Below are positions 49,377 to 62,100 of a stretch of DNA of 64,000 bases, one piece after another. Under the pieces are notes generated by a model, which was not told where the DNA came from, made no database searches, and saw only the letters and a list, made by a program, of their open reading frames with translations. How positions within the stretch are numbered: the first letter of the stretch is position 1; each line of letters starts with the position of its first letter. Source of the DNA: Formicarius rufipectus (taxonomy: Eukaryota > Chordata > Aves > Passeriformes > Formicariidae). The position numbers and the translations under genes are program-made. Where the stretch lies: assembly GCA_013399695.1 (NCBI GenBank), contig VXAU01000926.1, positions 406,875 through 470,874 on the forward strand. The letters run 5' to 3'.

Positions 49377-49381
49377 CCTGA
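49377..49381. repeat. Target-site duplication, right copy
   Basis: CCTGA directly after the LTR end, identical to 48372-48376. Confidence 0.85.
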
Positions 49382-50744
49382 CAATGAAACATATTGAGGC
49401 AACTGACACACATTAAGACAAGGCAACTCCCTCACAATAAATTAGCATGCCTGGGTTTACAAGAAGACATAACAGCTGTTATTTATAGTGTAGTTACATA
49501 TTCAATTTTCTTTATAAATAAAAGCATTATGCCTCCCTTTGAGTCTGCTCTTACAGCCTTTCACTACAGCTAAGCTATTACTCCAAATTAGCATGGGGTT
49601 CAGTGTGCATTTGCATTAATTTCCCGCCTTTTATTGTTTTGTTTGTTTGTTGGGGTTTTTTTTAATTATTTTTTCTCTTGGTTCATTAATCAATCATATT
49701 TAGAAACTCATTGTTGTACTTACTGCCAGTTTAGTGTTCTCACACATTTCAGCACACAGATAGAAACTGCAAACTAGGGCAGCTCTATTAGGATCTCTAA
49801 TATTTCTGAGAAGTCTGAAGGTGCTGACAGCTTATGGTATGTCTTTCCCAGGCAAGTGCAAGTGCCTCAAAGTCCATCTATCTGCGATTACTGGAAGGGG
49901 TAAAATTACACAGCACGCTTTTCCTCTGAGAAGGAATCCTCTGCCCAGAGGTTAGAAATGGGGAGCAAATAGCATATTACAGCTGGAGATCTGACAAATG
50001 ATACTCGATTGAACTTCCGAATAATCATCTAAGCCACACTGGCTGCCTTTGCAAAGTGAGCTTGTTTTGAACATGAGTTGATCACCTTCCTTGTTGTTTT
50101 GCCAGGTAATTCAACTGAAGTGATACATCAAGACCTAACCCTGAAGTTCTGCCGCCCCTCAACGCTCAGTGACAGCAGCACAAGCAGCTCAAGGATGGCA
50201 GAAGTGGGCCACTGTTTCACTTGGGCTATGTATTATCTTTACTTCTTGTCTTCACTTGGTTATTCCCTGCTCCACACCACTCTTTTATAGTAGGGACCTC
50301 AGGGTGGAGGGTATTAGGAAAGAATTTTCTCAGGACTGCAGAAAATGGTGTTTCTCAGGGCTACAGAAAAAAAGGAAGTAGTTCCAAGTATCCAAGTGGG
50401 CACATTGTCACCAGAGCCCTGTTTGCATACAAGCCCATTGTCAACCAAAGGAACTGGAAAATTATGGCTATTTATCTATCCTTCTCTTTACCCCCCAGTT
50501 GTGCCTCTTTTGGCAGAGCAGCTAAACAGTTTGCATTGTTTCAAATTTAATGCTTGCAGATGGTTTTATTTAGAATTTGTTTTATTGGTGAGACATACTT
50601 CCTCTGTTTATTAAATTATGCCTACTTTTTGTCATCCGTCATGTTGTCCGCAATTTCTGCACAGATCTCGAGGGTAGGGCTGCTTGTTGCCATTGCTGTT
50701 GGGTGGGTTACTTTTCTTTCTGGAGGAGGGGTGGTAATTTGAAA
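49382..50744. other. Non-coding DNA left of the second CpG island
   Basis: No gene is recognised. It holds a candidate regulatory site at 49590-49640, listed separately, and T-rich DNA at about 49655-49680. The last few hundred bases are the flank of the CpG island and could be promoter-proximal. Confidence 0.5.
49590..49640. promoter_or_regulatory. Octamer and E2F-like motif cluster
   Basis: A perfect octamer ATTTGCAT at 49609-49616 lies next to TTTCCCGCC at 49620-49628, which matches the E2F consensus core. CAAATTAGCATG precedes them. Two exact consensus sites within 20 bp in repeat-free DNA is suggestive, but short motifs occur by chance. Confidence 0.25.
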
Positions 50745-50928
50745 TATTCCCTGACTCCGAGCGCCAGGGAACCACGGCTGGTGTTCCCATTTTTCTGGCA
50801 GAGGAGCATGCCGCTCCCGACGGGCGGGCAGGGGTGCTGCCGGTGAGAGGGCAACTCCTGCGCTGCCCGCGGGGCAGCCCCACGGCGCGGCCCCGGGCGG
50901 GGGTCACGCCTGCCCGCCGTGCCCCGGC

Positions 50929-51843
50929 NNNNNNNNNNNNNNNNNNNNNNNNNNNNNNNNNNNNNNNNNNNNNNNNNNNNNNNNNNNNNNNNNNNNNNNN
51001 NNNNNNNNNNNNNNNNNNNNNNNNNNNNNNNNNNNNNNNNNNNNNNNNNNNNNNNNNNNNNNNNNNNNNNNNNNNNNNNNNNNNNNNNNNNNNNNNNNNN
51101 NNNNNNNNNNNNNNNNNNNNNNNNNNNNNNNNNNNNNNNNNNNNNNNNNNNNNNNNNNNNNNNNNNNNNNNNNNNNNNNNNNNNNNNNNNNNNNNNNNNN
51201 NNNNNNNNNNNNNNNNNNNNNNNNNNNNNNNNNNNNNNNNNNNNNNNNNNNNNNNNNNNNNNNNNNNNNNNNNNNNNNNNNNNNNNNNNNNNNNNNNNNN
51301 NNNNNNNNNNNNNNNNNNNNNNNNNNNNNNNNNNNNNNNNNNNNNNNNNNNNNNNNNNNNNNNNNNNNNNNNNNNNNNNNNNNNNNNNNNNNNNNNNNNN
51401 NNNNNNNNNNNNNNNNNNNNNNNNNNNNNNNNNNNNNNNNNNNNNNNNNNNNNNNNNNNNNNNNNNNNNNNNNNNNNNNNNNNNNNNNNNNNNNNNNNNN
51501 NNNNNNNNNNNNNNNNNNNNNNNNNNNNNNNNNNNNNNNNNNNNNNNNNNNNNNNNNNNNNNNNNNNNNNNNNNNNNNNNNNNNNNNNNNNNNNNNNNNN
51601 NNNNNNNNNNNNNNNNNNNNNNNNNNNNNNNNNNNNNNNNNNNNNNNNNNNNNNNNNNNNNNNNNNNNNNNNNNNNNNNNNNNNNNNNNNNNNNNNNNNN
51701 NNNNNNNNNNNNNNNNNNNNNNNNNNNNNNNNNNNNNNNNNNNNNNNNNNNNNNNNNNNNNNNNNNNNNNNNNNNNNNNNNNNNNNNNNNNNNNNNNNNN
51801 NNNNNNNNNNNNNNNNNNNNNNNNNNNNNNNNNNNNNNNNNNN
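50929..51843. other. Assembly gap (915 N)
   Basis: Run of unknown bases within the CpG island. The true length may differ. A further single N stands at 52045 next to a T run. Confidence 0.99.
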
Positions 51844-51859
51844 GGGAAACGGCGGGGCC

Positions 51860-51883
51860 GAGCCCGAGCCCGAGCCCGAGCCC
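51860..51883. repeat. GAGCCC hexamer repeat
   Basis: Four perfect copies next to the gap. In one plus-strand frame it would read as alternating Glu-Pro, on the minus strand as Gly-Leu; neither is shown to be translated. Confidence 0.9.
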
Positions 51884-52027
51884 GGGCGACGGCGGCTCCG
51901 CCTGCAGCATCGCCCGGGCCCCCTGCACAGCGCTGGGCAAGAGTGGCCTTTGCGCAGCTTAGTCAGGATGAGTTGTTAACACGCGTAGAAAACTCCAAAT
52001 GCGTGTTCTTGGGTCTTTGCTCCGCTC

Positions 52028-52170
52028 TGTGCCTTTTTTTTTTTNCCCTTGTGGTATTTCAGTGGGAAACAGAACATGCCTCCAGAGTCCCCTTTCATAC
52101 CCCTGGGGGAAAAGAAAAACAAAAAACCCCAAAAAAACCAACAAACCCCCCCCCCACAAAAAAATGGCCT
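52028..52170. repeat. Low-complexity T run and C/A-rich tract
   Basis: A T run ending at 52044, an N at 52045, then from about 52110 to 52163 a mix of AAAAACC and CCCC runs. Runs like these are prone to sequencing error. Confidence 0.75.
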
Positions 52171-53559
52171 GTGGGCAAAACTGTTGGGTTAGTGTTGCTT
52201 CCTCTTTTTCCTGATTAATGCCTCTCATTAATGGGAGGAGAACTGGCAGAACGAGCTTAAAAAATACGAACCTAACTGTAAGATAGGGTTGTTTTCTAGC
52301 TCTGCAGTTGTGCTCAGTGTTTTGTTGGTCAGCAAAAGAGCCCCTGCCTCAAATATCAAGCACCCCCCTAGATCTGGTCCCACTGGTGAGGTTTGACTCC
52401 CGTGATCCACCCTGTGAGACCTGCAGAACATGAGCTTGCTGTCTGGGTTGGGTTTCATGTCCCCTAAATTTTTGTTTGTCTGGTCACCAGGATTATAAGC
52501 AGTGAAAGTGGAAAGGGAAATGACTCCCCTTAATGGAGTGCGTATAAACTCCATGATGATGTGTTCTTTTCTTTTCAAGTGCAATCGGAAATGAAAGTAT
52601 TCAGATGATCAGTGTTTGCTTCTTCAGCGGTGTGCTTGCACCAAACAGATTCCTGCTCAAAAAAGAATAGTTTAGCACAGTGATGTAGGGCTCTTGAGCC
52701 ACATACAGCTTGCAGAGTTCAGGCTGTTGGTGTGGCTGGTGGAAGTATTATGTTAGCAAAGAGTTGGCTAGCTGGAACTGTGCACCAGGGAGCACTTGAG
52801 GTAGCTATGAGAGGTGCTTGAAGGTTGCCCTGGTTCTTGGCTAGATGCTGAATTAACCAATGTCACTGCAATGTGGAGTAGTAGGACCAGTGGAAGTTGC
52901 TGTTCCCTCCTGCCTGGGAGTAATGTGAAAAGCTGCTGCTCCCTCCAGCTGTTTGTGGGGCATTGAAGGAGGTTGCTCCTGACTCAATCCTGACTTTGGT
53001 GTGGATCTTTCTGGTTTTAATTGCTGCCCTAGTGTCTTTGTGGGCATGAAGCGTGGTACTTTCTGGGCCAGTTTATGGGGGACCCTCTCATTGTAAGTCT
53101 TACTGGTTGCTGATAGCAATTCCTTGTACTGTTTTGACAATTAAAGAGGAGGATTATTGTGAGAGTAATACTTGATTTTAAGTAATAACAGCAAAAACAA
53201 GAACTTCTCTGAAACCTTGTTTTTTGTGAACTGAAGTAAGGTCCATCTTATTGTAATGGACTCGGGGCAGGTTGTTGCTCATATATTCCCTGCTGGTAGG
53301 TAATGGACATGCTTGAGATGGGTAGGAGCGGTATAAAGTTTGCACCCATGAGCACTGCAAGAGGAGCCTGAAGCAGGAGGGCTCTTCCACTGCAGCAGGC
53401 TGGCTCTGTGGTCAGAGGGCTGTAGGCATTCTGGTGAGTGGAAGTTGCTGCCCCGAGTAAGGAATCGAAGAATATATATCAAGGAGGAAAACAGGCCCAG
53501 GCAAGAGATGTCTTTGGTCTTCTTATAGAGAGTATTGTGTACACTTTATACTTCTGTGG

Positions 53560-53604
53560 TTTTTTTTTTTTGTGTGGTTTTTTTTTTTTAAATATTATTT
53601 TTTT
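53560..53604. repeat. T-rich low-complexity tract
   Basis: Two T runs of 11 bases or more separated by GTGTGG, followed by AAATATTATTTTTTT. Confidence 0.85.
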
Positions 53605-56321
53605 CCTTTTGTAACTCTTGTCTCATGGTGGTTAATTCCCAAGTGGAGTTGTGGTTTTTTAAGCTTTTTTTCCCCCCCGTTTTCATTTATGCAAGAGAAA
53701 TATGTACTTTCACCTAGCTCTTTATTCTTAAAGCTGCTGTTAGCAGGGCATGTCTCTTGCTAGTTCAACTATAAGTGCTACTGAACCATTTTCCAGAGCT
53801 CTTCAAGTACTGCCTAACATTCGTGATGTTTTGGAGTAGCATATTTAAAATTGTTATTGCCAATCCAGTGTTGTTACATGGGGGTGAAAATTTGCACAGA
53901 GAAACTAAACATAGTCCCAAAGACATAATGTTTTGGGTTTCCTTTTTGTTTGATAAATCATAATACTGTAGGTTAACTGGGGAACCCCCAGAAGGAAAAA
54001 AGCAAGCTACTAAAACTTAATCTGAAGATACTAGGTGGGATAGCCAGGAAAAGTAATGACTCTTGTTCCTAGTGATGTTAGTGCAGGAGGGAACTTCTCA
54101 TGCCACTTTTGCATTGGGAACGTGTATCTGAGACTTATGATTTTCCTAAGTAAAGCCGAAACAAGCAAACATCACTTTTATTCTTCAGTTTGAATTGCAG
54201 CTTTCTGGCATTATTTTAGAAATCTGAAGTCAATTGAATGCACATCAGCGTATGTGCTGAGCAGCATATGTATCTTCCTACATCAGTGTTGAGTTGACTG
54301 AACTGGTCATTCACGTGAGCACAGACCCTTTGGACCCCAGGGCTGAGAGCTGCTTGAGGCACAGGCTGATGAAGGGAAGTCAGCATGTGCAGTATTGACT
54401 TGTGTTGAGCAAGCGTCAGAATTCCTCCTGGCCTGCCATTGGGCAGCCCTGCTGTGGGATGCTTGCTTTGCTGCTTCATGTTTTGCTCCTTGTTATGCTT
54501 GTGGTGTATTTCATTGCAAGTGCGTCTCTACAGCACTCCTGCCTGAGGCTCTGTTGTAGTGGGTGAAGTTTCTTGGGCCAGAGCTCTTGTGCAGCTGCAC
54601 ACAGTTATAGTGCCTCCTCTTGCACTGACCTGTCTGCAGTAGAGGAGTAAAGAAGGTTTTCATTTCACGGGCTTTTCCGTTCTCCCTGTGACCTCTTCTC
54701 AGCTACCAAAGGTTTTTTTAAATAAAGCCTCTAGAGCAATGTTCCTTCTAAACCACGTAGTGAAGCGTTGCTTTCCAGGAATCCCTGCTAGTTAAACTTG
54801 CTTCTGCAAGTGGGTTCCAGTAGCAAGTCCAGCTGCCCAAAGAAAAAGCAGAGGACAAACTGAGAGGTTCGTATCACCTTGAATGGCATCTTCAGAAGAA
54901 GATGAGGGAAAAATGCTTTGGAAAGGGAGGAAGTTTGCAGGTAAAGGAGGTCAAAGTGCCCTGGAAAACACAGAACAGTTTGTGGCATCTTTGAAAGGTA
55001 GGAGCAACCAAGGTGGATGGAGAAGAAATATGGCAAAAGGGCAAAACAAGTATCCCATGTTAAAGAATTTTTTTCTTTATAATGCCCACCACATGGTGGG
55101 CAGTACAATACTAATAGAAAAGACCAGAAGATTTGAGAACAACGAGGCAAAAAAAGAGAGGTGAAGGGGTAAATTTTGACTTGGCACCTATAATAATGTT
55201 TTCAGTATGGTTTTTTAGAGATCTAGGCATTGTCCTCACCACGAAGGCTTTGGACTTCAGCTAGAGTCAGTGAAGGTTGTACTAGTACTGGCATTTTTTT
55301 TCCTTCCATTCCAAGCTCTGCACATAGTTGCAAGAACCTATGTTTCTGCAGAGAGACAGCTAAGCAATTAAGAATATTGACACTCAGAGCTTTGCTGTTG
55401 TACTTCTTGGTCATTGATCCATTTGTGGGAGCAAGATAGATTGTATTCTTCAGAGCTGTTGCTCAAACGCCTCCTTTCTCTGCAAGGCTGGGAGGCAGTA
55501 CTTTGGCATTTTGTGCTTAGAACAGTTTCCCTGCACTCAGAAGGTAAAAACATTATGCATATAATTTAAGGTTTAAGCTGCAGAAACTGGCAGGCTCCAG
55601 AGAGAGATCAGTAATGCATACCACAGAACTGTTTCAGTGCCGTCCCTCGGTCATGGACAACCATCAGTAAGGGGCCCATCAGAAGGGTCTACCACAAGCC
55701 AAGTCATCCAGTTTGAACATGCTCTGATAAACGACTTCATTTCTTTGCACCCTTTCTTCTCTACTCCTTAGGCTTTGGTTTTTCAACAAGGCTTGTTTTA
55801 CTTCACCTGTAGTGACTTGTCCCAGAGGAGGGACTGCCATTCTGAAGTCTTGGCATGAAGCCCTACAGGGGCTGCCACTCCCAGTGGCTCAACTTGACTG
55901 CTTGTGCTGCTGTCAGTTGGGGGCTGGCTTTTCTAGTGCTAACTTAACTGGGGATACTGGGGCAAACGTATAAGGACAGTGGTAAAAGTGCACGGGAGGT
56001 GATGTGGGGGATTATGTCATTTGGCAGCTCTAGAATTGCTGTAATTAGCTCCCTCTGAAAGTCAGTGGTGCTCCTGCTTTGTGCAGTGGGCAGCTGATAC
56101 ACTGAGCATCCTTTGCCTACCCCCAAGACAGGCCATCCCTGCATGCTGCAGAGCACTGTCTGTAGGCTCCTGACTATGGATCAGGGCATCTGGAGCTCCA
56201 ATGACTTCCACTAACATCCTTTCAGAGTGTTGAAGGCTGGTAATTGGAGCTGATACTGGTCAGGGCCATCAGCTGTTTGCAGGCTGATAAACAATGTGAA
56301 ATACTGTCCTGTACATTCTAT

Positions 56322-56338
56322 TTTTTTTTTTTTTTTTG
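56322..56338. repeat. Poly(T) tract
   Basis: A T run of about 17 bases. No retroposon body is recognisable to its right. Confidence 0.85.
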
Positions 56339-59167
56339 GAATGATGAAGCTTGATTTTGAAAATGTGTAATATAAGCTGCATCATAATATGCTGAGTGGA
56401 AGTTCTTTAACTACAGACTAAGTGTGCATAGCAGCTTCCTGAAAAGATGTAATGAGTTTGATTGGGATTAACTTTCCACTCCCAGCATGTTCCTCTTTAC
56501 ATCTTTCATTTGTATAAACCTTGATTTCCTCATGTCTGTGTATATCAAGGGAATTTGCTGTTGTTTGGTTTTATTTTTTTTTTAATTTCTTTTGAGGCTG
56601 CTGGAGTACTTCATGTGGTCTTCTGTTTTCTTTAAATTGGAGATCTCTTGCTTGGAAAGACCAATCATAAATGTTAAATACGCCACAGTTTGCAAAGTCC
56701 TGTCCTTTTATTCCTTCAGATGAAATTAATGAAAACATTTGGAAACTGACTGCAGGAGAGATCAGTACTGATGACACAGAAACATACTTTTATAAACAAT
56801 AAAATGTTTTGTAGTTGTCATGTTTCATACCTAGGCATGCATAGCATCTTTTCTGAAGTCAAATTATTTCAATCAGCTTTTGAAGAAGCTTTTCAATTTC
56901 TAATTTTCTCTTCCCTTCTTGATCGGAAAGAGAACATTCTTATATATGGTGTGTAAGTTGCTTTGTTCCTTGAGAAATTTTGCCTAAATCAAGTAGTGAA
57001 GAGCCAGTGTGTGGGTGTAGCAGTGTCTGACCCTCCGCACAGAGTCACACCATCTAGTGCTGCATCGCTGCTGCAAAGGAAGTACCTCCAGAATGGTGGA
57101 TCCACTTACTGCATCTCCTGGACGTGTTGAGAGTTTGCACCAACTAAATCAGATGCTAACGTATCCTCTTTAGGTCTGATGGACTTTAACTGGTGGTTGG
57201 TTGGGTTTTTTTAACTAGGTCTCATTCCTAGTCAGGTGTTGAATATTGCTTTTGAATTCTGTTAGGGTAGTTGGTGAACTTTTGTAGTCCTTCAGTGACT
57301 CGCATACAGGAGGTCAGTCTGACATGCTCCCTCTTTTTTTTTTTTTTAACTGGAATTGAATGAGTTCTTGGGCTCTTTCTGTGCTTCTCTTAATCAGTGT
57401 TTTAAAATTGTCTTAGCATAAAGAACCAGATATTTCTGTGCAACCCAATACCTTTATGTAGAAGATGCGCTTGAGGAGAGGGGTTTGCACGAATGGATCA
57501 GAAGTGCATGGCCTCTGCTGGAAATTTTTTTTCTAGTTAGCTGTGTTACAATGTACAGGGTCTGAACACTTGTCTGTGGAAGGGAATGTGCAGATCAAAT
57601 GGTGGTGGTGGTGAATTCAGCACACGGATATCTGATTTCTTGGCAGATCCAACACTGGAGTATCTGGACTCCTGCCTGCCCCAAGGAAAAGGGGGTCGGT
57701 GTGACCCATGCTCAACCAGTACTCATCCAAGCCGTGTAACTTGAGCCCCTAACCTGTAGACAGATTTACCAGCTCTGAATAATGTCTCTTGTGCTGTGAG
57801 ATCTTATCTTCGTAATGGCCTGCAAGAGGGTACAAATGAAGAGAAATAAATATGGATCTTGCTTTTGCTTCCTCTGCATTTTATGGAACAGTCAATTTGC
57901 TTTCGTTTTTCCTGCTGTGTTCTTAGTGCTTTTAAAGGACTGAGCTAGTTTCTCAGAACTTTGGGAACAAGTGAAAGTATGATTTGCTCCTACTTTCTCA
58001 TTTTCCCCCAAATATTCTTTCCCTTTTTGCTGAACAAGTGATAAGAAAGGAGCTGCCTGCCATGTCCTGAAGCTCAAGTAGGTTGAGACCACTGTAACAA
58101 GCATAGAGGAACTGTAATGTAACATCCTTCAACAGAATTGAACAGGCACCAACTTGGATAAAAGGTGCCAAAGCAGGATTTTATCTTTATTTTTCATCTG
58201 TACCCACAGGTCCCAATGGGATTGGTATCCCCCTGCACCTGAGACTGCCTGCCTAGAGGTATCTGTGCTGCCAAGGCTTTACAATTTGACATTTGATTCC
58301 TGAAGCTTTTGAGTTGGGTGTGGGAAGCGGCATTGCTCAATAGCTAGATGCCTACTGGAAGTCCAGAGGTCTTTTGAAGGCATGGGGGTTTCTCATCTGC
58401 CTTTGGGATAAAGAGTTTTGGATTGCAATTTGTAAGTAATACCTTCTGCTCAAGAAACTTTCTGTCATGTATCTGTATCAAGGGTGAAATTGTGTTTTGT
58501 GGTTCATGACAGAGTTTAAGGACAGTCTTACAAAAAACCACCAGTATCTATAAAGGCAGACCAGCAGTTAGTTGTTGCTGTTGACTGTGGTATTGGCTTT
58601 GTGCAGGAAAAGGAAGCTCCAGCAAAGTGCACTGAGGGGGCAGTTTGAATTTAGTGTATAGCTTGGCCATGGCTTACAGATGTGTGTGCAAACCTATCCC
58701 TCCTGTTTGGTCTTCTGACACCACTAAACATTTGCCAGTAGAAGAAAAAGACAGAGTACTACAGGTAATCTTTTTTTTTTTTCTTTGAGAAAAGAAAAAG
58801 CTGGAACTTCTAGAAAAGTGTTAAGTTAAAGGCTGTCTTGTTAGAAGATGGATGTGCTTTCACAGGGGCTAATTTAGACTCTAAGGAAATATATGTGGAG
58901 CTGATTGCTGGCCAGGTGCCAGTCACTGAAGGGCACCGGAGGCTGAAATGCCAGGCAGTGCTGGTAGTGCTGGCACTTCAGCCCATGACGGTTGGGTTGC
59001 ATGAATTATCTCTCTGCCTTCCAGCTAATTTTATCCTGTTGATTTTTCATGAATCATTTCCCATCTCTGCGGGTTAGAAATTAAAGTGGAAGTTTGCTAG
59101 CCAGAATAGCCACATCTGCTATTTAGAAACTAGTGTCTGGGGTTTGCTTCCTGCCCACCCCCACGCC

Positions 59168-59194
59168 TTCCCTTCCCTTTCCCTTTCCCTTTTT
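59168..59194. repeat. CCCTTT polypyrimidine repeat
   Basis: CCTTCCCTTTCCCTTT-type pyrimidine-only repeat, with the purine-rich strand on the minus side. Simple sequence. Confidence 0.85.
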
Positions 59195-62100
59195 ACCTCC
59201 ATCATTGTTCAAATATGTGAATCACTAGTGTTGCTCACTTAGAGAAATTTTTAGGCTGGCCAGCCTCCACTAGTGCAGGGGTCCTCTGCATGTGGATGAC
59301 CTCACTGTGGGCAGCTGGGCAGTGGGGGTGGCAGGTGGGTGCTGAGTGCTATGTGGCAGGGTCCCAGGTGCACAGCAAGGCTGACAGGACCTGACCAGGG
59401 CATCTTGAATTTCCTACATGTGCCTTATAAAACATTAAAGGCACTTTTCCCTCTCCCAGCACAGCAGAAGAGCAGGAGTGTGGCAGTGGCCTAGTCTGTC
59501 ACATGGCTACCAAGCACTTCCTCACTCCAGCCTTTTTATCTGTCTGTAGATGAGAATAAAAGGTCATTTGGGCACTAAATTCACATCTCTGCTTCCCTTT
59601 GTTGAGCTTTGTGCCCTTGATTGCCATTGAGGCTGACATCTGGGCCAGCAGCAAGAAAAGAATAAGTTTGTTATCCAAAAGTTGAGTGCTACAAGTAGAG
59701 ACCCAGGGACCTATCTAGGAGCATAGCATGGGGCCCTGTGGGTAAGCAAAGTTTTTTCTGGCAGCTGGAATGAGCACGTTCCCTTGAAACATAAAGAGCA
59801 TTAGATGAATGAGAGGAGGTCCCTAGCTTGCTGATGTTCATTTTTAGTCAGTGTTGATGGATCACAGCAAATGCAGGAGACTGAAAGAGGAATTGTGTTG
59901 GAACAATTTTGAAAATTGTCGAGGATGGCCCAGGAAATAACAGGCTGAGTAGTATGACACCAATCTTGGGTTAATATAAAGTTATTCATTCTTGAAAATT
60001 GGTGTTATGGAACGTGTCTTGTACTTCTTAAACAGGTCTGATTTTGTTCTTTTAAAGCTTACCATTGGTTTGAAGAAAGATCTGTAGATGTGATGTGTTT
60101 ACATATATAAGGCAGTTAACTCAGTGCTTGAGAACGCAATTAAGTATCTAATGCCAGAGAATATCAATAAAATATGAGTGGTTTAGGAGCTTAAGGTAGT
60201 GATTGATAGCGAGTCAGCATCCAATAAATACACTGAAGTGGCAGTACAAACACTAAGGAGGATGAAGGATACTCTAAGCTAGAGGACAGTATTAGCACAC
60301 TAATAAATGAACTGTTTGCGCAGATTAAGGTGAACATGGGGAATGGTTTTTCAGCATGAAAAGATCATGGTTCTGGCATTGCCACTTTAGATGAGAGGAG
60401 CAAATAATCCAGCTATTTTAAGCTAGAGCTTGATCATTTTACAGAAGAGTCTCTGCAACATGATATGTAGAGGCTGCATTTTCAAAGCAGTAGACTTGAT
60501 GACCCTTCCCTTCAGATGAAGGGAAGGGAGAAGCTAGTGCTGCCTGACACTCAATGATGCAGAAGAAAGCATGACTCACCACTGACAATATGTGAAGATG
60601 AAACATGTTTGGTGGATTGTGGTTGTTGATAGGGGCAGGATAGTGTAATGCAGTTTGTTTGGTAAATGGAGCCATTGAAACAAAATCATTTTCATGCAGA
60701 CAAGTGGAAAGTTATGAGTCTGGAAAGGCATGTCCTGAACGTGATCTGCGAAGGGAGGCTGTGTCCTGAGCAGTCCCGTGTGAGAACATGGGCGTCAGAA
60801 TGGGCAGGCAGCTCTGGCCAGCTTTCTGTGCCAGGTCCTGGCTGGAAAAGACAACCATGATTTTGGACACAAACAAGGTGGTAATGAATGAGGGTGAGGA
60901 AGTAGTTTTATGGCTATAACCCATATATTTACTTCGGACTCAGTCTTACATCAGTGTTGCTGTCCAGTGCCAGCATCTTGAAGCAATATAGAGAAAATTG
61001 GAAGAATTACACACAAGAAATGATGAAAATTGTTGGAAAGCTGAGAAGATACTGCATGGGTACACATTCAGGGCTCTGCTCTATATGTTGTTTAATTCAC
61101 TGCTTATCACTATTGCTATCCAAACACCTTTCAGTAGTGCTTTAAGGAAGAAGGCATACAGCTGCTGCTTAGTTATATGCTTCTTCTGCGCTCAAGGAGA
61201 AAAATGTTGGTGGAATAGCATCTAGTTTTAGTACTAGGATTTTGTGTCTGTTTGTTCTAACTTTATAAATGAAGATATATATTTATGTTGAAGAAGCCAA
61301 AGGCAAAGAAGTACAGCTGGCATTTCTGACCAAAGATGGTGAGGTTTGTTACAGCCATTAACCTGGGAAGCAATTCTTTCCATTTGCTCAAAGCAGCATC
61401 CCAACATGCCCAGTATTTTAGCCTTTCCCTCCTAGTTGCAGGGCTCTTTGAAAGAATGGCTGACTGGTGTCCAGAACTGGAGTCATGCGTAATTTGTCTG
61501 TGATGGGGATTAACAGTTGAGGTGAATTCATGAAGTGTTGGCTTCTCTTGCTTAGTCTTGGATGGAGATTTTTGTCCTGTTTGTAGGCTAAAGGTAAGGG
61601 AACGCTACATACAGGGAGTCAGCAAATTCTTCCTCCTGCCCTTAAACTGAATCTGTGAGATCAGTGCAGAGAGCCAAGTACCAAAAAAAAAAGAGAAGTT
61701 TCCATTTATTTTATAATTAAAACTGTTTTAAAATTGCAAGTCACTTGATGTATTCTTTCAGCTGTAGTACCTGCCTTGGTTCTGTGGCATGTCACACTGC
61801 TTCAGAGACTTTTAGACTGCATGGGAGCTTTATGTTTGCATCTTGCTTTTTTGAGTCCTTACTCAATACTTGACATAGGGAAGTCGTATCAGATAATACC
61901 TGGTTTGCATAGGCTTGTGATGATCTGTGACAGCACATGGATTGGCATACGGATCCTCTGTCTACTCTGAGATCAGCAAAGGGCAAATGCTCCCAGCTGA
62001 CCATAATACAGAATTTTGTGTCAAATCTTCTAGTCACCAGCATTTTCCATCTTCACTAGAAACCACCATAAAACAAGACTGACTCAGGTGTTATTTCAGA

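Larger units (their letters stand above)
50745..51990. promoter_or_regulatory. CpG island with assembly gap, candidate promoter
   Basis: GC- and CpG-rich DNA on both sides of a 915-bp run of N (50929-51843). The left part has GACGGGCGGGCAGG, GCTGCCCGCGGGGC and GGCGCGGCCCCGGGCG segments; the right part has ACGGCGGGGCCGAG, a GAGCCC hexamer repeat and GGCGACGGCGGCTCCG. The gap itself fits GC-rich DNA that short reads fail to cover. A donor-like CCG/GTGAGAGG lies near 50840. This is the most promoter-like place in the window, and a first exon may be hidden in the gap. Long open frames through the N run are artefacts. Confidence 0.65.

Noticed and set aside
48372..49381. A complete endogenous provirus
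   Set aside because: Only one LTR is present, the target duplication closes directly around it, and no gag, pol or env sequence lies nearby.
50708..51979. Open frames of 347-410 codons across the N run
   Set aside because: Almost all of their length is unknown sequence, so they are artefacts of reading through the gap.
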